Positions 1-11,200 of a DNA stretch of 64,000 nucleotides are shown piece by piece. Source of the DNA: Norana najaformis (lineage: Eukaryota > Annelida > Clitellata > Crassiclitellata > Hormogastridae). Every line of letters starts with the position of its first letter. Position 1 is the first letter of the stretch. A program made the translations under genes and the position numbers. Where the stretch lies: positions 19,706,762 through 19,770,761 of the forward strand of contig OZ029927.1 in NCBI GenBank assembly GCA_964023275.1. The letters are read 5' to 3'. The notes under the pieces were generated by a model. The model was not told the DNA's origin. It saw nothing but the letters and a program-made list of their open reading frames with translations, and searched no databases.

Positions 1-582
1 TCAAAAATAACAGAATTCTACTTACAAACAATTGGAACCCGTACACCTACATGTGATTTTAGTTTGCCAAGTGGCGTCTCTTATAAACCGATCGATCTAT
101 CGATCAACTCTTTATTGATATCAAATGTAACATATCAGGTTTCACAGCTAAAGTACAATTTTTCAGGACAAATTGTCGAACATCGCCAGACTGGTTTCAA
201 AGAAGATAATAGGTTCGAAAAGTAGGACCTCTAATAATCTTGTGTGGCCATATGAGGCATTTATTTATTTCCCCGGGGTTCTCATGCTGGAAGCGCTTCT
301 AAGTAGGTTGTTCTGTTAGAAGCGCTATAGAAGTTATCAAATACAATACAATTGAAAATTCGAACACCTCTAAAGACTTACCAAACATTCCGAAACAAAC
401 AATAGTATTCTTCTACTGTCCTCAGATAAGGCACGATCATAGAAACTGGTCAGCACGGCGAATGCTCCCGACACATTGGAATCAGCACAAAATAATCATT
501 TTTAGTCTGGACCAATTAGGCATCGATTATTATTATATCTGGCTCACCGACATTGTTTACGTTGTCTTATTGAATTTTGCCT
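1..582. other. gene-free AT-rich stretch
   Basis: No coding exon or RNA gene is seen here. The only structure noted is a 10-base inverted repeat (arms at 292-301 and 317-326) around an agaagcgct motif, which resembles the end of an interspersed repeat found again near 20.8 and 23.7 kb. Confidence 0.5.
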
Positions 583-770
583 AAAGTGGGACGCGGTGGT
601 GTATTGGTGTGGTCGGTGTCTCGCAACCGGAGTTTCGCGGGTTCGAATCTGCCTCAAGCCCCTGTGAGGAAGGCAATGGGAAACCACCTCGCTCATCTCA
701 TCCCCGAGTGGCATAAAGCCTATGGACCTGCCTTCGGGCAGAGAACTCATCATCATCACCCTTAACGATA
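583..770 (+). repeat. tRNA-derived SINE-like element
   Basis: A tRNA-like head with a B-box-like GGTTCGAATCT near 640 is followed by a non-tRNA body and a short (ATC)n tail. This layout (pol III promoter head, body, simple tail) is typical of SINEs. It is a single copy in this window, so its borders are approximate. Confidence 0.55.
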
Positions 771-1009
771 GCCTTCCGGGTTCGAGAGCCTGGAGGGTGT
801 TCACATCCCATCGTGTTTTGAGAGAGAATTTTGAGACCCAGTGGCGCTATTTTATGGAATTTTTGGAATTTAGAAGGCCAAATTAACAGATGAAATCTGA
901 GGTCCCATAAGTGGGTTACAGGCTTATCCTGGCCAAATGGCACTGTGGTAGGGTACACTTCTGATGGACCAGCCTCTGTGCATCGCTGACCCCTTGTTCC
1001 TCTTATATA

Positions 1010-1205
1010 TCTCTCTCCGCTCCAATCCCAAAAACCACCACCACTACTGGTGGCAACTCTCTCTCCTTCCGACTCTTGAATCTTGACCTGGAACCGACCC
1101 TTTTTGCCTATCGATTTTTTTGACTGAGCACCTGCGAATAAGCTGGTCTCCGCGACGTGGCTTTCGTTGGTCGCTGTAGAAATCTCGGAATAACGATTAC
1201 GTTTG
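1010..1205 (+). repeat. SINE-like family A (GATTAC tail), copy 1
   Basis: This family carries a conserved core (GACTGAGCGCCTGTGAATAA-like), then a GCTTTCGTTGGGCGCTGTAG-like block and an AAATCTCG end, and finishes in (GATTAC)n. Other copies lie at 3040, 16252, 20078, 24430, 38186, 54648 and 60210. The long minus-strand open frame across this area (698-1225) is read through the repeat and is not a gene. Confidence 0.75.
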
Positions 1206-1286
1206 TTACTATAAACTGTCGCCACCTAGCGATTGAAAATGAAGCATCCATTGATGGGTTTCCTTGCGTTTCTCTGAAACGCAGCT

Positions 1287-1428
1287 ATTCTTCTCCTTCT
1301 CCTTCTCCTTCTCCTTCTCCTCCTTCTCCTCCTCCTTCTTCTTCTCTTTCTCCTTCTCCTCCTCCTTCTCCTTCTCCTCCTCCTTCTCCTCCTTCTCCTT
1401 TTCCTTTTCCTTCTCCTTCTCCTTCTTC
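1287..1428. repeat. (CTTCTC)n microsatellite
   Basis: About 140 bases of strand-asymmetric pyrimidine repeat. It is open in several frames on both strands only because of its composition. Confidence 0.95.
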
Positions 1429-1579
1429 GCGTAAACCGTGTTGATACCCAACAAACTGATAAAATAATCATCTGTTCGCAGGCTTTTCTACCTTTGCTTT
1501 TCTACCTCTCCATAAAGTTGGCGGAGTGAAACTTACCCTGAACCTTTTCTAATTATGCCGTGAATCTCAGTGTAAATTC

Positions 1580-1597
1580 GACATGCACACACAAACA

Positions 1598-1633
<36 letters not shown>

Positions 1634-2046
1634 TGCATATGCTTCACACAAGTACGTACAAAAAAGCATACATACATAGCGAACATACATGCATATATAG
1701 CGAACATAACACATACATACATACATGCATACCGACATACATACATATATACATACATACCTAGATACATATATACATACCTACCTACATAAATACATAC
1801 ATAAATACATACATACATACATACATATATGCATAAATACATACATCATATATACATAAATACATACATCATACATACATACATTCATACATACATACAT
1901 ACATACATACACACATAGCGAACAAACACCCGCGCCTCAGATCCAGATGTACTGACATTTCACGCGTTACAAGTTCTTTAAATAAAACACACATACACAC
2001 ACACATACACACACACACATACACACACACACACATACATACACAG
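1580..2046. repeat. (CA)n and (ACAT)n microsatellites
   Basis: A run of CA dinucleotides is followed by long ACAT/GCAT tetranucleotide arrays to about 1915. A second CA/ACAT array lies at 1985-2046. Open frames here are repeat artefacts. Confidence 0.95.
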
Positions 2047-2430
2047 GGCCCATATACAGTGCATATTATATGGATGTTGCCAAGGCTGTGCTGGCGGACA
2101 TTAAAGGCGATGCGCCTCTGCGTCTTCAGTTCCTTCGGCCAATGGCGTTCAAAGAAGCTGTGCCTACGCCGACTTGCAGCCGCAGCAGCCGAAGATGCTA
2201 TTGCTGTTGCGGCTAAGAGATCAAGGTGTGTGACCCTGGATTAATAAGATGGAGTTGATGATCATAATTTATCCAGCTGCTAAGCTCTGTTGCCTTCGAC
2301 CGGCTAAAGCAGTGTTAGCCCAACTGTATTTTCCACCGTAGCAGCTCCATGCTGTCTCTCTGGTTGACCCTCCACTGACCTGCCACCGTCACTGGCCAGA
2401 CAACCTGGTTCTTGCCGACTGGATCTGAAG

Positions 2431-2612
2431 CTGGCTTGGTTTGCTGGGTGATCCATGAAACGGATTCGCGAGAGCCAGCGATGTTGTGTGATGGAGGCTG
2501 TGTATGTTCTGAGAGCAAGTACTTACGCTGAATAGGAAAATAGGCTCATACGATGAGAAAAGCGCTGATCAAACGATGCAGGAAAGAGTAAATATATGTT
2601 TGCTTTCTCTTG
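2431..2612 (+). repeat. 182-bp direct repeat, left copy
   Basis: This stretch recurs at 4021-4202 in the same orientation with roughly 85-90 percent identity by eye. Both copies start at ctggcttgg and run to a ggaaagagtaaa block followed by a pyrimidine-rich end. They bracket the CpG-rich patch at 3.2-3.9 kb. No coding potential is seen. Confidence 0.75.
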
Positions 2613-3039
2613 CCGACTTGATTTGATAAGTGAGTAAGTGATTAAACTGGTCTCTCTGACTCGGTTTTTGTGTGATGCTGAGAAACTTTGAATCTTTACA
2701 TTTACGTTGTAACACACGGTTTCGAGTTTGAAAAGGACAATCGAACCGAGTGTAGTAAGGTTTACTTTTCGATACTTTTCTCCAGCACAGACATAATTTT
2801 CCGGGGCTATAGTATACGCGTTACTCTTACCCACTTTTTTGGACTGGGGTTACCGTATTCCACTGTTTCTCATGCCGTTAATAAACAATACCCATTAGGC
2901 TTAGTATGAGCTTTGCATCATCAAATGACTTTTCATGCTGTTAGTCAAACAAAATAATCGGTACCCCACTTTTCTGGACCAAAGTTACGCCCACGCTCTT
3001 CCGGTATCATTCCTTGTCTTATCTATCCTGCAGATCCAG

Positions 3040-3208
3040 TTCCAAACACCACCCACCGTAGCCGTCTGACTGACTGTCTGTCTGACTCGAACTCTTCCTG
3101 CCTATCGGTTTTGTTTTGACTGAGCGCCTGTGAATGAGCTGGTTCCCGCAACTAGATTTCGTTGGGCGATGTAGAAATCTCGAGTTTACAATTACGATTA
3201 CGAGTCCT
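3040..3208 (+). repeat. SINE-like family A, copy 2
   Basis: It matches the family core (GACTGAGCGCCTGTGAAT, then GTTGGGCGATGTAGAAATC) and ends in GATTAC units near 3205. Confidence 0.75.
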
Positions 3209-3229
3209 CTTAATCTTACGGCACCAGGT

Positions 3230-3860
3230 GCGACTCGCATCGACCCCACGGCCATACCTGCGTTACGTCAATCGCCTGCATGTTGCCCCGCGTTCGATCA
3301 ATAACCCTACCGCCTTCCCCGGGTCTTCCTCTCATACTACCGTCCGTCTGTCCGCCGGTCGACTAGCCCTCCCTAACGCAGCGCACGCCGGCGTGCAGTC
3401 GGCGCATGCTAAACGTATCCGTGGCGTGTAGCCCTCGTAGGCAGGCAGGCAGGGCCCCGTCCTCCCTGGCCGCGCCCGCCGTCCGCCGTAGACAAAGCAA
3501 GGCAGTCGTGGCGTGTACAGCGCCTTGACGGACCGAGGCCGACGGTATCGTCTCGATTATATTTGCCAATGGCGTCCGAAATAAAGGTATCTACGCCATC
3601 GTTGTTTTGGCGACGTTGTTTCGTCCTGGTAATCGTCGACGATTAGTTGTTAGTTTTTAATCGAATATAATATTGCAGATTTTTGAGTAATATGTGCGAA
3701 TTATTGTCTAGGGAAGCGAAGGCGGAGGGGCTATGGAACATACGCAGCGTCTTGGCGTCTTGTACGAAGCGCCGGCGCATCGCTTTGCAAGGCCGAACGC
3801 TGTCGACTGCCTCCGATGATACCCGAGCCGAGTGGTGAGGATCGGAGCCTGCTTGTGCAG
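3230..3860 (+). promoter_or_regulatory. CpG-rich patch, possible promoter/first exon
   Basis: CG dinucleotides are dense here, strikingly so against the AT-rich, CpG-poor flanks. A possible short first exon reads through an ATG at 3569, codes five further codons, and meets a GTATCT donor. The next recognised exon on this strand is the receptor signal-peptide exon at 8123, which has a possible acceptor (TACTTGCAG) ending at 8100. A non-coding or short first exon here splicing to it is an inference. A GC-rich repeat is the alternative. Confidence 0.35.
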
Positions 3861-4020
3861 TAGAAGGAAAGTATAAGTCTCGAGGAGAGAGCAAACTCTG
3901 CTAACGGAAGGATTAATTGCATAACGGAATCTAGGCCGCTGATACTACGAGCTGTTAGGGCCCGGCGCAGAACATAGCGTCATCTATCATACGGGATGAT
4001 GTCATCTGGAGGCTCGTAGG

Positions 4021-4202
4021 CTGGCTTGGCTGGCTGGGTGATCCATGAAACGGCTTCGCGAGAACCATCGATGTTGTGTGATGTAGGCCGTGTATATTCT
4101 GAGAGCGAGTACGTACGTTGAGTAGGAAAATAGGCTCATACGATAAGGAAAGCGCGGATCAGATGATGCAGGAAAGAGTAAATTATGTGTTCGGTTTCTC
4201 TT
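4021..4202 (+). repeat. 182-bp direct repeat, right copy
   Basis: Direct-repeat partner of 2431-2612, at a spacing of 1590 bases. Confidence 0.75.
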
Positions 4203-4631
4203 GGATTACTTCGGATTAAGGAGTCGTCTTGTGCGATGAAGTTTACGGGAAAACAGTCTCGCTAAACCGCCACCAGGTGAATTTTTCTCGACGACTTAGT
4301 GGGATATCGTCGAAGGAATATCGCATTGAACGCAGTATAACATCTACTCTTCGCTGTTGTCCAGCGACGTTAGGTATGTGCTGGTCTTATCTACAGAAAA
4401 TTAATGTTTGCACAGGATTAGCCTAAACAAACAGGGAAATCTTGCCTTCGAAGAGGTTCCTAGAAGCCGCAATATAAATGTCGATGACTTTGTTGATTAC
4501 TGAAAATTTATATGGAAGTAAGTGTGAATAGAAGCTAGACGCTGTTTGCATGTGCCAAGGCTGGAAGTGCTTAATAGTATGGGTATCTCGAAGCAAGGAA
4601 GGATTCTCTGTATAAACGCCAGGGATTGTGT

Positions 4632-4860
4632 TGAATGAATGAATGAATGAATGAATGAATGAATGAAAGGATGAAAAGATGAATGAATGAAAGGATGAAT
4701 GAATGAATTAAAGGATGAATTGAAGAGTGGATGGGTGGAAAAATGGTTGAATGGAAGGATGGTTAGATGGATGGGTAGATGGATGCATGGATGTATGGAG
4801 GAATGGATGTATGGATGCTTAGATGGAAGGATGGTTGGATGGATTGATGGATATGGGGAT
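4632..4860. repeat. (GAAT)n and (ATGG)n microsatellites
   Basis: A GAAT tetranucleotide array is followed by degenerate ATGG/ATGGATGT repeats. Methionine- and tryptophan-rich frames across it are artefacts. Confidence 0.9.
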
Positions 4861-5022
4861 GGATGTATAGGCGTATGGATACTGTAGCAAGTTTCTGCTG
4901 TGTTTAACAGAATTTATCATTGTATTGTTTGGCCTGATACACTAGGCTATAAACTGGAACTGCTAGATATTCATGCAGCAGTGCCTTTGTGAGGTTCTTA
5001 AAATGTGCTCTATAGGTTTTTG

Positions 5023-5700
5023 GATACATACATACATACATACATACATACTTAACAGATACATACATACATACATAACATAGATACATATGTACATACA
5101 TACCTACGTACTTACATACATACATATATAACATAGATACATATGTACATACATACATACGTACTTACATACATACATACATACATAACATAGATACATA
5201 TGTACATACATACATACATACTTAACAGATACATACATACATACATACATACATAACATAGATACATATGTACATACATACCTACGTACTTACATACATA
5301 CATATATAACATAGATACATATGTACATACATACATACGTACTTACATACATACATACATACATAACATAGATACATATGTACATACATACATACATACT
5401 TAACAGATACATACATACATACATACATAACATAGATACATATGTACATACATACATACGTACTTACATACATACATACATAACATAGATACATATGTAC
5501 ATACATACATACGTACTTACATACATACATACATACATAACATAGATACATATGTACATACATACATACATACTTACGTACATCATACATTTTATATATA
5601 TATATATATTATATATGCATACATCATACATCATACATCATAAATACTTACATCATACATACATACATACATGCATACATACATAACATAGATACATACA
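5023..5700. repeat. (ACAT)n satellite with higher-order units
   Basis: The ACAT array has a superimposed longer unit. The marker cttaacagat recurs at 5051, 5221 and about 5399, and aacatagatacatatgtac recurs many times. Spacing of roughly 170-178 bases points to segmental amplification of an already diverged array, not simple slippage. Confidence 0.9.
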
Positions 5701-6039
5701 TGCTGCATACTTGACTGAGGTTAGTAGCTTTGGCCAAGTGGAACCCATGTTACTAAGTGCGTTTCAACCAATGGAATGACACATCAGCTGACAAGTCAAC
5801 AAATTAGGAAAACTGTATCAGAACAGGCTAATTGATGAACTAATGAATTATTCATTAGAAAGAACTAGAACTCTTTATGTGTTGATTAATGTGTTGATTC
5901 ATGTTTCACGTCATTCGCATCAGCGGTCTTATAATGGTAACTCGGTAAACAGTGGGAGGTAATTATAGCAAGGTATCTACATGAGCTAAATGTAAATTTT
6001 TTGTGACCAATCTCTTGGTATCATGTTTACATCATCAGA

Positions 6040-6195
6040 CTGTATGAATGTATGTCTGAATGTATGTATGTATGTCTGAATGCATGTATGTCTAAATGTA
6101 TGTATGTATGTATGTATGTATGTATGTATGTATGTCTGAATGTATGTATGTCTGAATGTATATATGTATGTATGTATGTATGTTTGTATGTATCC
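6040..6195. repeat. (TGTA)n microsatellite with TGAA interruptions
   Basis: Tetranucleotide array interrupted at intervals by tctgaatg. Confidence 0.95.
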
Positions 6196-6241
6196 AAAAA
6201 ACTTATATAGCTCTCCCTACATTTCAGTTGATATTTTTTCT

Positions 6242-6411
6242 GCATTTATTAGGCGCCACTATCTAATGACTAAGATCACCCAATATTGCTGAGCAACTGT
6301 GAGTGAAGGATTTGTTCAACATCCCCACAGAGTAACCGTCTCAGAGGAGGATCGAACCCATACTCTCCGCATTACAAGCCAAGCGCTCTAACCAATAGGC
6401 TACTATGCTCC
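6242..6411 (-). repeat. tRNA-derived SINE family B, near full length
   Basis: On the minus strand it begins with a tRNA-like head carrying an A-box-like TAGCCTATTGGTTAGAGCG and a B box GGGTTCGATCC. The body holds GAGCAACTGTGAGTGAAGGA-like and ATCTAATGACTAAG-like blocks in reverse, and it ends near AATAAATGCAG. Other copies are at 18875, 28206, 35608, 36628, 39296, 48008 and 59968. An independent tRNA gene is unlikely because the SINE body always follows. Confidence 0.8.
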
Positions 6412-6570
6412 ATATTAATGCAGTGATGATAATATTGTATGAAACATTGTTGTGTTTATTTGTTTACTGATATGGTGTTAGGTTCTTTTGGGACATTCAG
6501 AGGAATGTAGGTTGGCAGTCGGCTGTACGTTTTCGCAAGCATACATCATGAAGAATTATATAAACACAGA

Positions 6571-7052
6571 CATATATATATATATATATAAATATATATA
6601 TATAATATATATATATGCATTTAATGTGGATGTGTGTATATGTATATATTATTTATTGTTAAGTATGTTAATGAACTGGAGAATGCGTGGTCCGCTTGAT
6701 TGGAGTGGATATTGAATACGGGTTGCATTATTTCAGCTACTTCAGCCATTTCAACTATTTCAGTGATTGAGTCGGTTGAAACCGATACTCCATGAACTGG
6801 ATGTCATGGTTTGGTGCCTTAAAGTAGCTTGTGTTGTGTTTGTTCGTTTACTGTTGTTGTCGTCGTTGTTGTTGATGTTGTTTTTCATCATCATCATCGT
6901 CGTCATCGTCATCGTCGTCGTCATCATTATCATCATCATCGTCGTCGTTATCATCATCATCATTCATCTTCATCATCATCATCATCATCTTCGTTGTCAT
7001 CGTCATCATCATCATCGTCGTCGTCTTCGTCGTCGTCATCATCGTAATCATC
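6571..7052. repeat. (TA)n at 6571-6618 and (ATC/GTC)n at 6885-7052
   Basis: Two simple-sequence tracts separated by about 260 bases with no exon. The His-, Ser- or Asp-only frames in the trinucleotide tract are artefacts. Confidence 0.95.
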
Positions 7053-7715
7053 AACATGATTGTTATAATTATTGTTTTCAGTAACTGATCATTGTTGTTG
7101 TTGACAGTTGATTGATGCCTTGATCATTATTATGCCAGTGGTTCTTTTCTCAGATTAGATTAGATTAGATTACATGAGATTAGATTATTGTCATTATCGC
7201 TACTCGTATAATCATCAGAAAATGGAAACTTTGACCGCAACACTCATCTGGAAATTGTGTGAATTAGTGATACAGTGTATCTAACAACGCATATTTCACT
7301 TCGCCAGAGGCAGACAGACGACCGAGGCTTTGTGGAGTCCAATTATCTGCCTTTGTGTTGTCCTGGGTGGGCTAGTTTGCAACCCACTGCCCCCAGGCCA
7401 TTTCCGCCTCTTGCCATCCAGGGATGATACCCAGTACGGGCAGGGCGTGCGTGAGAAGTATAGGTTAGAAGTCGTGCTGTGCGTTGTATGTTACAGAGGA
7501 AGGCAAACGCTCTGTGTGTTGAATGCGTGTAATGGTTGTGGAAACTGCGTAGGAAACTAGGGTTTTAAATAAATTGTTGTGTGATATTGCGTCAGTTGTT
7601 ACTGGCATTGAGCTTTATTTTTTACTGTTTTGTATGCATTGTTATTGAAGGGTGGCTTTTATCTTGCCCTAATAAAAATTGCTTACTTACTTGCTTGAAT
7701 ATCATCTGGAGAAAT

Positions 7716-8010
7716 GTGGATCATGACCTTATTATAACATGATTTTTAAAGTGACCTCATTATAACATGACCTTTTTTAACATGACCTCATGACATAACC
7801 TCATTTAACATGACCTCATTTTAACATGACCTCATTATAATATGACCTTATCATTACATGACCTTATTGCAACATGACCTCATTATGATGACCTTATTAT
7901 AAGATGACTTCATTATAACATGACTTCATTATAACATGACCTCATCGTAACATGACCTGATTATAATTACCTCATTTTAACATGACCTTATTATAACATG
8001 ACCTCATTGA
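7716..8010. repeat. degenerate minisatellite, about 20-24 bp unit
   Basis: About a dozen imperfect units of the type tgacctcattataaca lie just upstream of the receptor's first coding exon. Confidence 0.85.
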
Positions 8011-8122
8011 AAGGCAGTTCCTAGTGTGGTTCCCAAACGCAGTGAGTGTCCGGTGTACTTGTAAATATGAGTAACTGTAAATACTTGTAAATACTTGCAG
8101 CTGTGCACAGAAATCGTCCGCG

Positions 8123-8225
8123 ATGAACAACGCACTTCTGGTTTTTGATGCCGCAATCTTCATGACGCTAATCACTTTCAACAGAGGATATTTGGACGAC
8201 ACTCCACCTGCGATAAGTCCACAAG
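8123..8225 (+). CDS. receptor exon 1: start codon and signal peptide
   Basis: The ATG at 8123 opens 34 codons with a hydrophobic stretch (ALLVFDAAIFMTLITF), then a short polar linker. It ends in phase 1 at the donor GTAACT. The phase matches the next exon exactly, so this is the preferred start. A possible acceptor ending at 8100 suggests a 5' untranslated exon upstream. Confidence 0.75.
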
Positions 8226-11200
8226 GTAACTGTCGATTCGGCTTTGTCTGCTTTGTTATCTTGTTAATCTGATTTGGTCTGACGAAGCCGGATCTCTTCA
8301 GATTGATCTGGACCCAGTTTAAACAATGTCTGGACCCAGTTGGGTCAGCTCTGACCTTCTTTAGTCTGGCCGTCTTTGGTCTAATCTTGGGTCTTTAGTT
8401 TAGCTTGGGATGGTCTACTTCAGTCCAGTCGAGTCTAATTTCGTCTTATTCTGATCCACTGGTTTCTGCACAAGACAGCAGTCGATGGTCATGAAAGTGA
8501 AATCATAGCCAAAATCAGTGCTTTTTCCAGCTGGAACGCTCCTTAACGGTGTTCCAGCACCTTTTTTCGGCTAATAAAAACTAATTTAGTTTTTAATAAA
8601 AGAATTGTGTTACTAAGTTATTTTAATTATTTAGTATAATGTAACTTATTTTAATTCAATTTCAGTATTTACACTTTGCACTGTTTTCAGTGTTTATTGC
8701 TTGACAAAAACAATGAAATTTTAGCACAAAATTCCATAATTGTTCAGTTCTGGAACTTTTTTTCTAGTAAAAAGCACTGACCAAAATCATAATCTGTTGG
8801 AGAAAGCTCTGTTGAACTTCCAATAGGTAAGAGAACCAGGCCAGCCCAGTCAAGTCTAGTTCTGCCCGGTTTAATTCAGTCCAGTCATTTCCTGTTCTGA
8901 CCCATTTTATGCTCCTATCCCCACCCCACGCAGCCCATCGGGCCATCCTTACCCAGTCCAACCCCCACCCAACCCGATCTGATCCAATGGCCTCCGTGGT
9001 AGCAGTATCTGCTGCATGAAGCACTCCAAAGACTGGTCAGAATTCACACACATTCCGTGTGGTCAGTCCCTTGAGGCGTCTACTTGATTTCGTAGAGAAT
9101 TGTCATAAATGGTTGGAGCACAAAGATGTTCTGTTATTGCTTCCTTTGTTTGGAAATAAACCAGGGAATTTGCCCTCGCAGTCAACCTTTTCTTTCATTG
9201 ATCGTGACCTTAGCCCTTGATAGACGCTGCTTGGATCTTGATGATGCTGCTGCTGCTGCTGTTGTTGTTGTTCGGTCTGTGGGGAATCCCCGAGTATGGG
9301 GCGCTCAGCAGGTTATAATTCAGTGAAGATTGAAAGAACAGCTGGGCTGAAGTTGTCTGTACTGGTAATCATCGTGTCAGGCTTCAGTGTGTGTGTGTGT
9401 GTGTCTGAGTATGGGTATGTCTATCTGAATGTTCTTATGTATTTGTGTGTATGTTTGTGTATTTGTGTGTATTTGTATGTGTCTGTTTGAATGTGTGTGT
9501 TTGTGTATGTATGTGTGTGTATGCATGTGTGTGTGTGTTTGTGTATGTGTGTGTATGCATGTGTATGTGTGTGTTTGTGTATGTATGTTTGTGTTTGTGC
9601 ATGTATGTGTGTGTTTGCATGTGTATGTGTGTGTTTGTGTATGTATGTGTGTGTATGCATGTGTATGTATGTGTGTTTTTGTGTATGTATGTGTATGTAT
9701 GTGTTTGTGTATGTATGTGTTTGTATGTGTGTGTTTGTGTATGCATGGATGTGTGTATGTGCTTGAGTGTGTTTTTCTGTTACTGCTCTTACAGTTAGTT
9801 AGCCAAGTCTTCCAAGTAAAGAGGCCACTCTTGCCCCATCAGCACTGAGCTCCCAAATGCTTGAAGCATTTTTAAGGCTGAGGGTCAAAGCCTCATCCAT
9901 CCAGTGGAAAACACCTGGCTGCGGCCGCTGATGCTCTCTCAGCCTCGGCAGCTGCTGAAGCAGACACTGGTGCCATTCCATTCTGCTCAAGGTGCTATGG
10001 AGCTCTCTTGTTCCGCTTCAGATGGTTTCGGAGAAGAGGTCAAGGCTGCTCTATTCAGAATGTCACAACTTTCTCATCTTTTGTATTCCTCTCTTCTTCC
10101 TTCATTCCTCCCCGTGTCCCTACCTCCCTTCCTTCCTCCATCTATACCTCCCTGTTTCCATCTATTCCTTCTTCCGTCCATCCATCCATTCTTCCATCCC
10201 TTCATCCGTCTATCCCTCTATTCATATTTCAAACACAGACATACACATACACAAACACACACATACAAATACACACATACAAATACACACATACAAACAC
10301 ACATACAAATACACACATACAAATACACACATACAAATACACATACAAACACACATACACAAACACACACGTACACACACAAACACATCATGCAATTACA
10401 CGTACACAAAAAACATACATACACAAACATACACACACATACTTAAGAACATTCACACAGACATACCCTCACTCGCACAAACACACACACACACACACAC
10501 CCTGAAGCCTCTGTCCTCCTTCCATCTCTTCCTGCCTTCCTTTATCCCTCTATCCATCCTCCCTATGCCATTCACTTTATCCTTTATCCCTCCCTGCGTC
10601 TATCATTCCATCCCTCCCGGCTGTTTTTTCATTTATCTCTCCAGCCATTCCAACCTCCATTCCTTCCTTCGTTCCTTCTTCCATCTCTCCCAGTCGTATT
10701 ATTCGCGAGATTAACCCGGCGTTATACGTCGCCTTTCTAAATGTACTAAATGGACCAGAGACCACACGTAAGCACCTGTGCCTTTTATTGTAATTATAGA
10801 TGAGCAATTACCTTACCACGATTCGCTGTTTTCTAAATGTGCTAAATGGACCAGGGACCACACGTACGCGCCTAAGCCTTTTATTATACAGACGAGCAAT
10901 TACGTTACCATGAATCGCTGTTTTCAGAACCGTCCCGCCCAGTCGTATTATTCGCGAGATTGCTCTGGCTTTATACGTCGCATTTTCTAAATGTACTAAA
11001 TGGACTAGAGACCACACGTACGCGCCTAAGCCTTTTATTTTATAGATGAGCAATTTCGCTGTTTTCAGAACCCTATGAATACTGCAGCGGAGAGGAGTTT
11101 CGAGCGAGATGCAGTCGAGACGAGGTCGTCGTGGTTAACGAGGCCACTTATGGGCGTGCAGCAGCCGGGAGATGCTTCACGGAGGCAGACCAGCAGATGG

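Noticed and set aside
698-1225. 175-residue minus-strand protein
   Set aside because: The frame runs through a family A repeat, and matching peptide stretches arise from other copies of that repeat (for example near 60.4 kb).
5023-5600. Long Met/Tyr/Val/Cys frames on the minus strand, and similar ones at 1567, 9429, 21225, 57366 and 59079
   Set aside because: They are translations of TGTA/ACAT tetranucleotide arrays. Periodicity, not coding selection, keeps the frames open.
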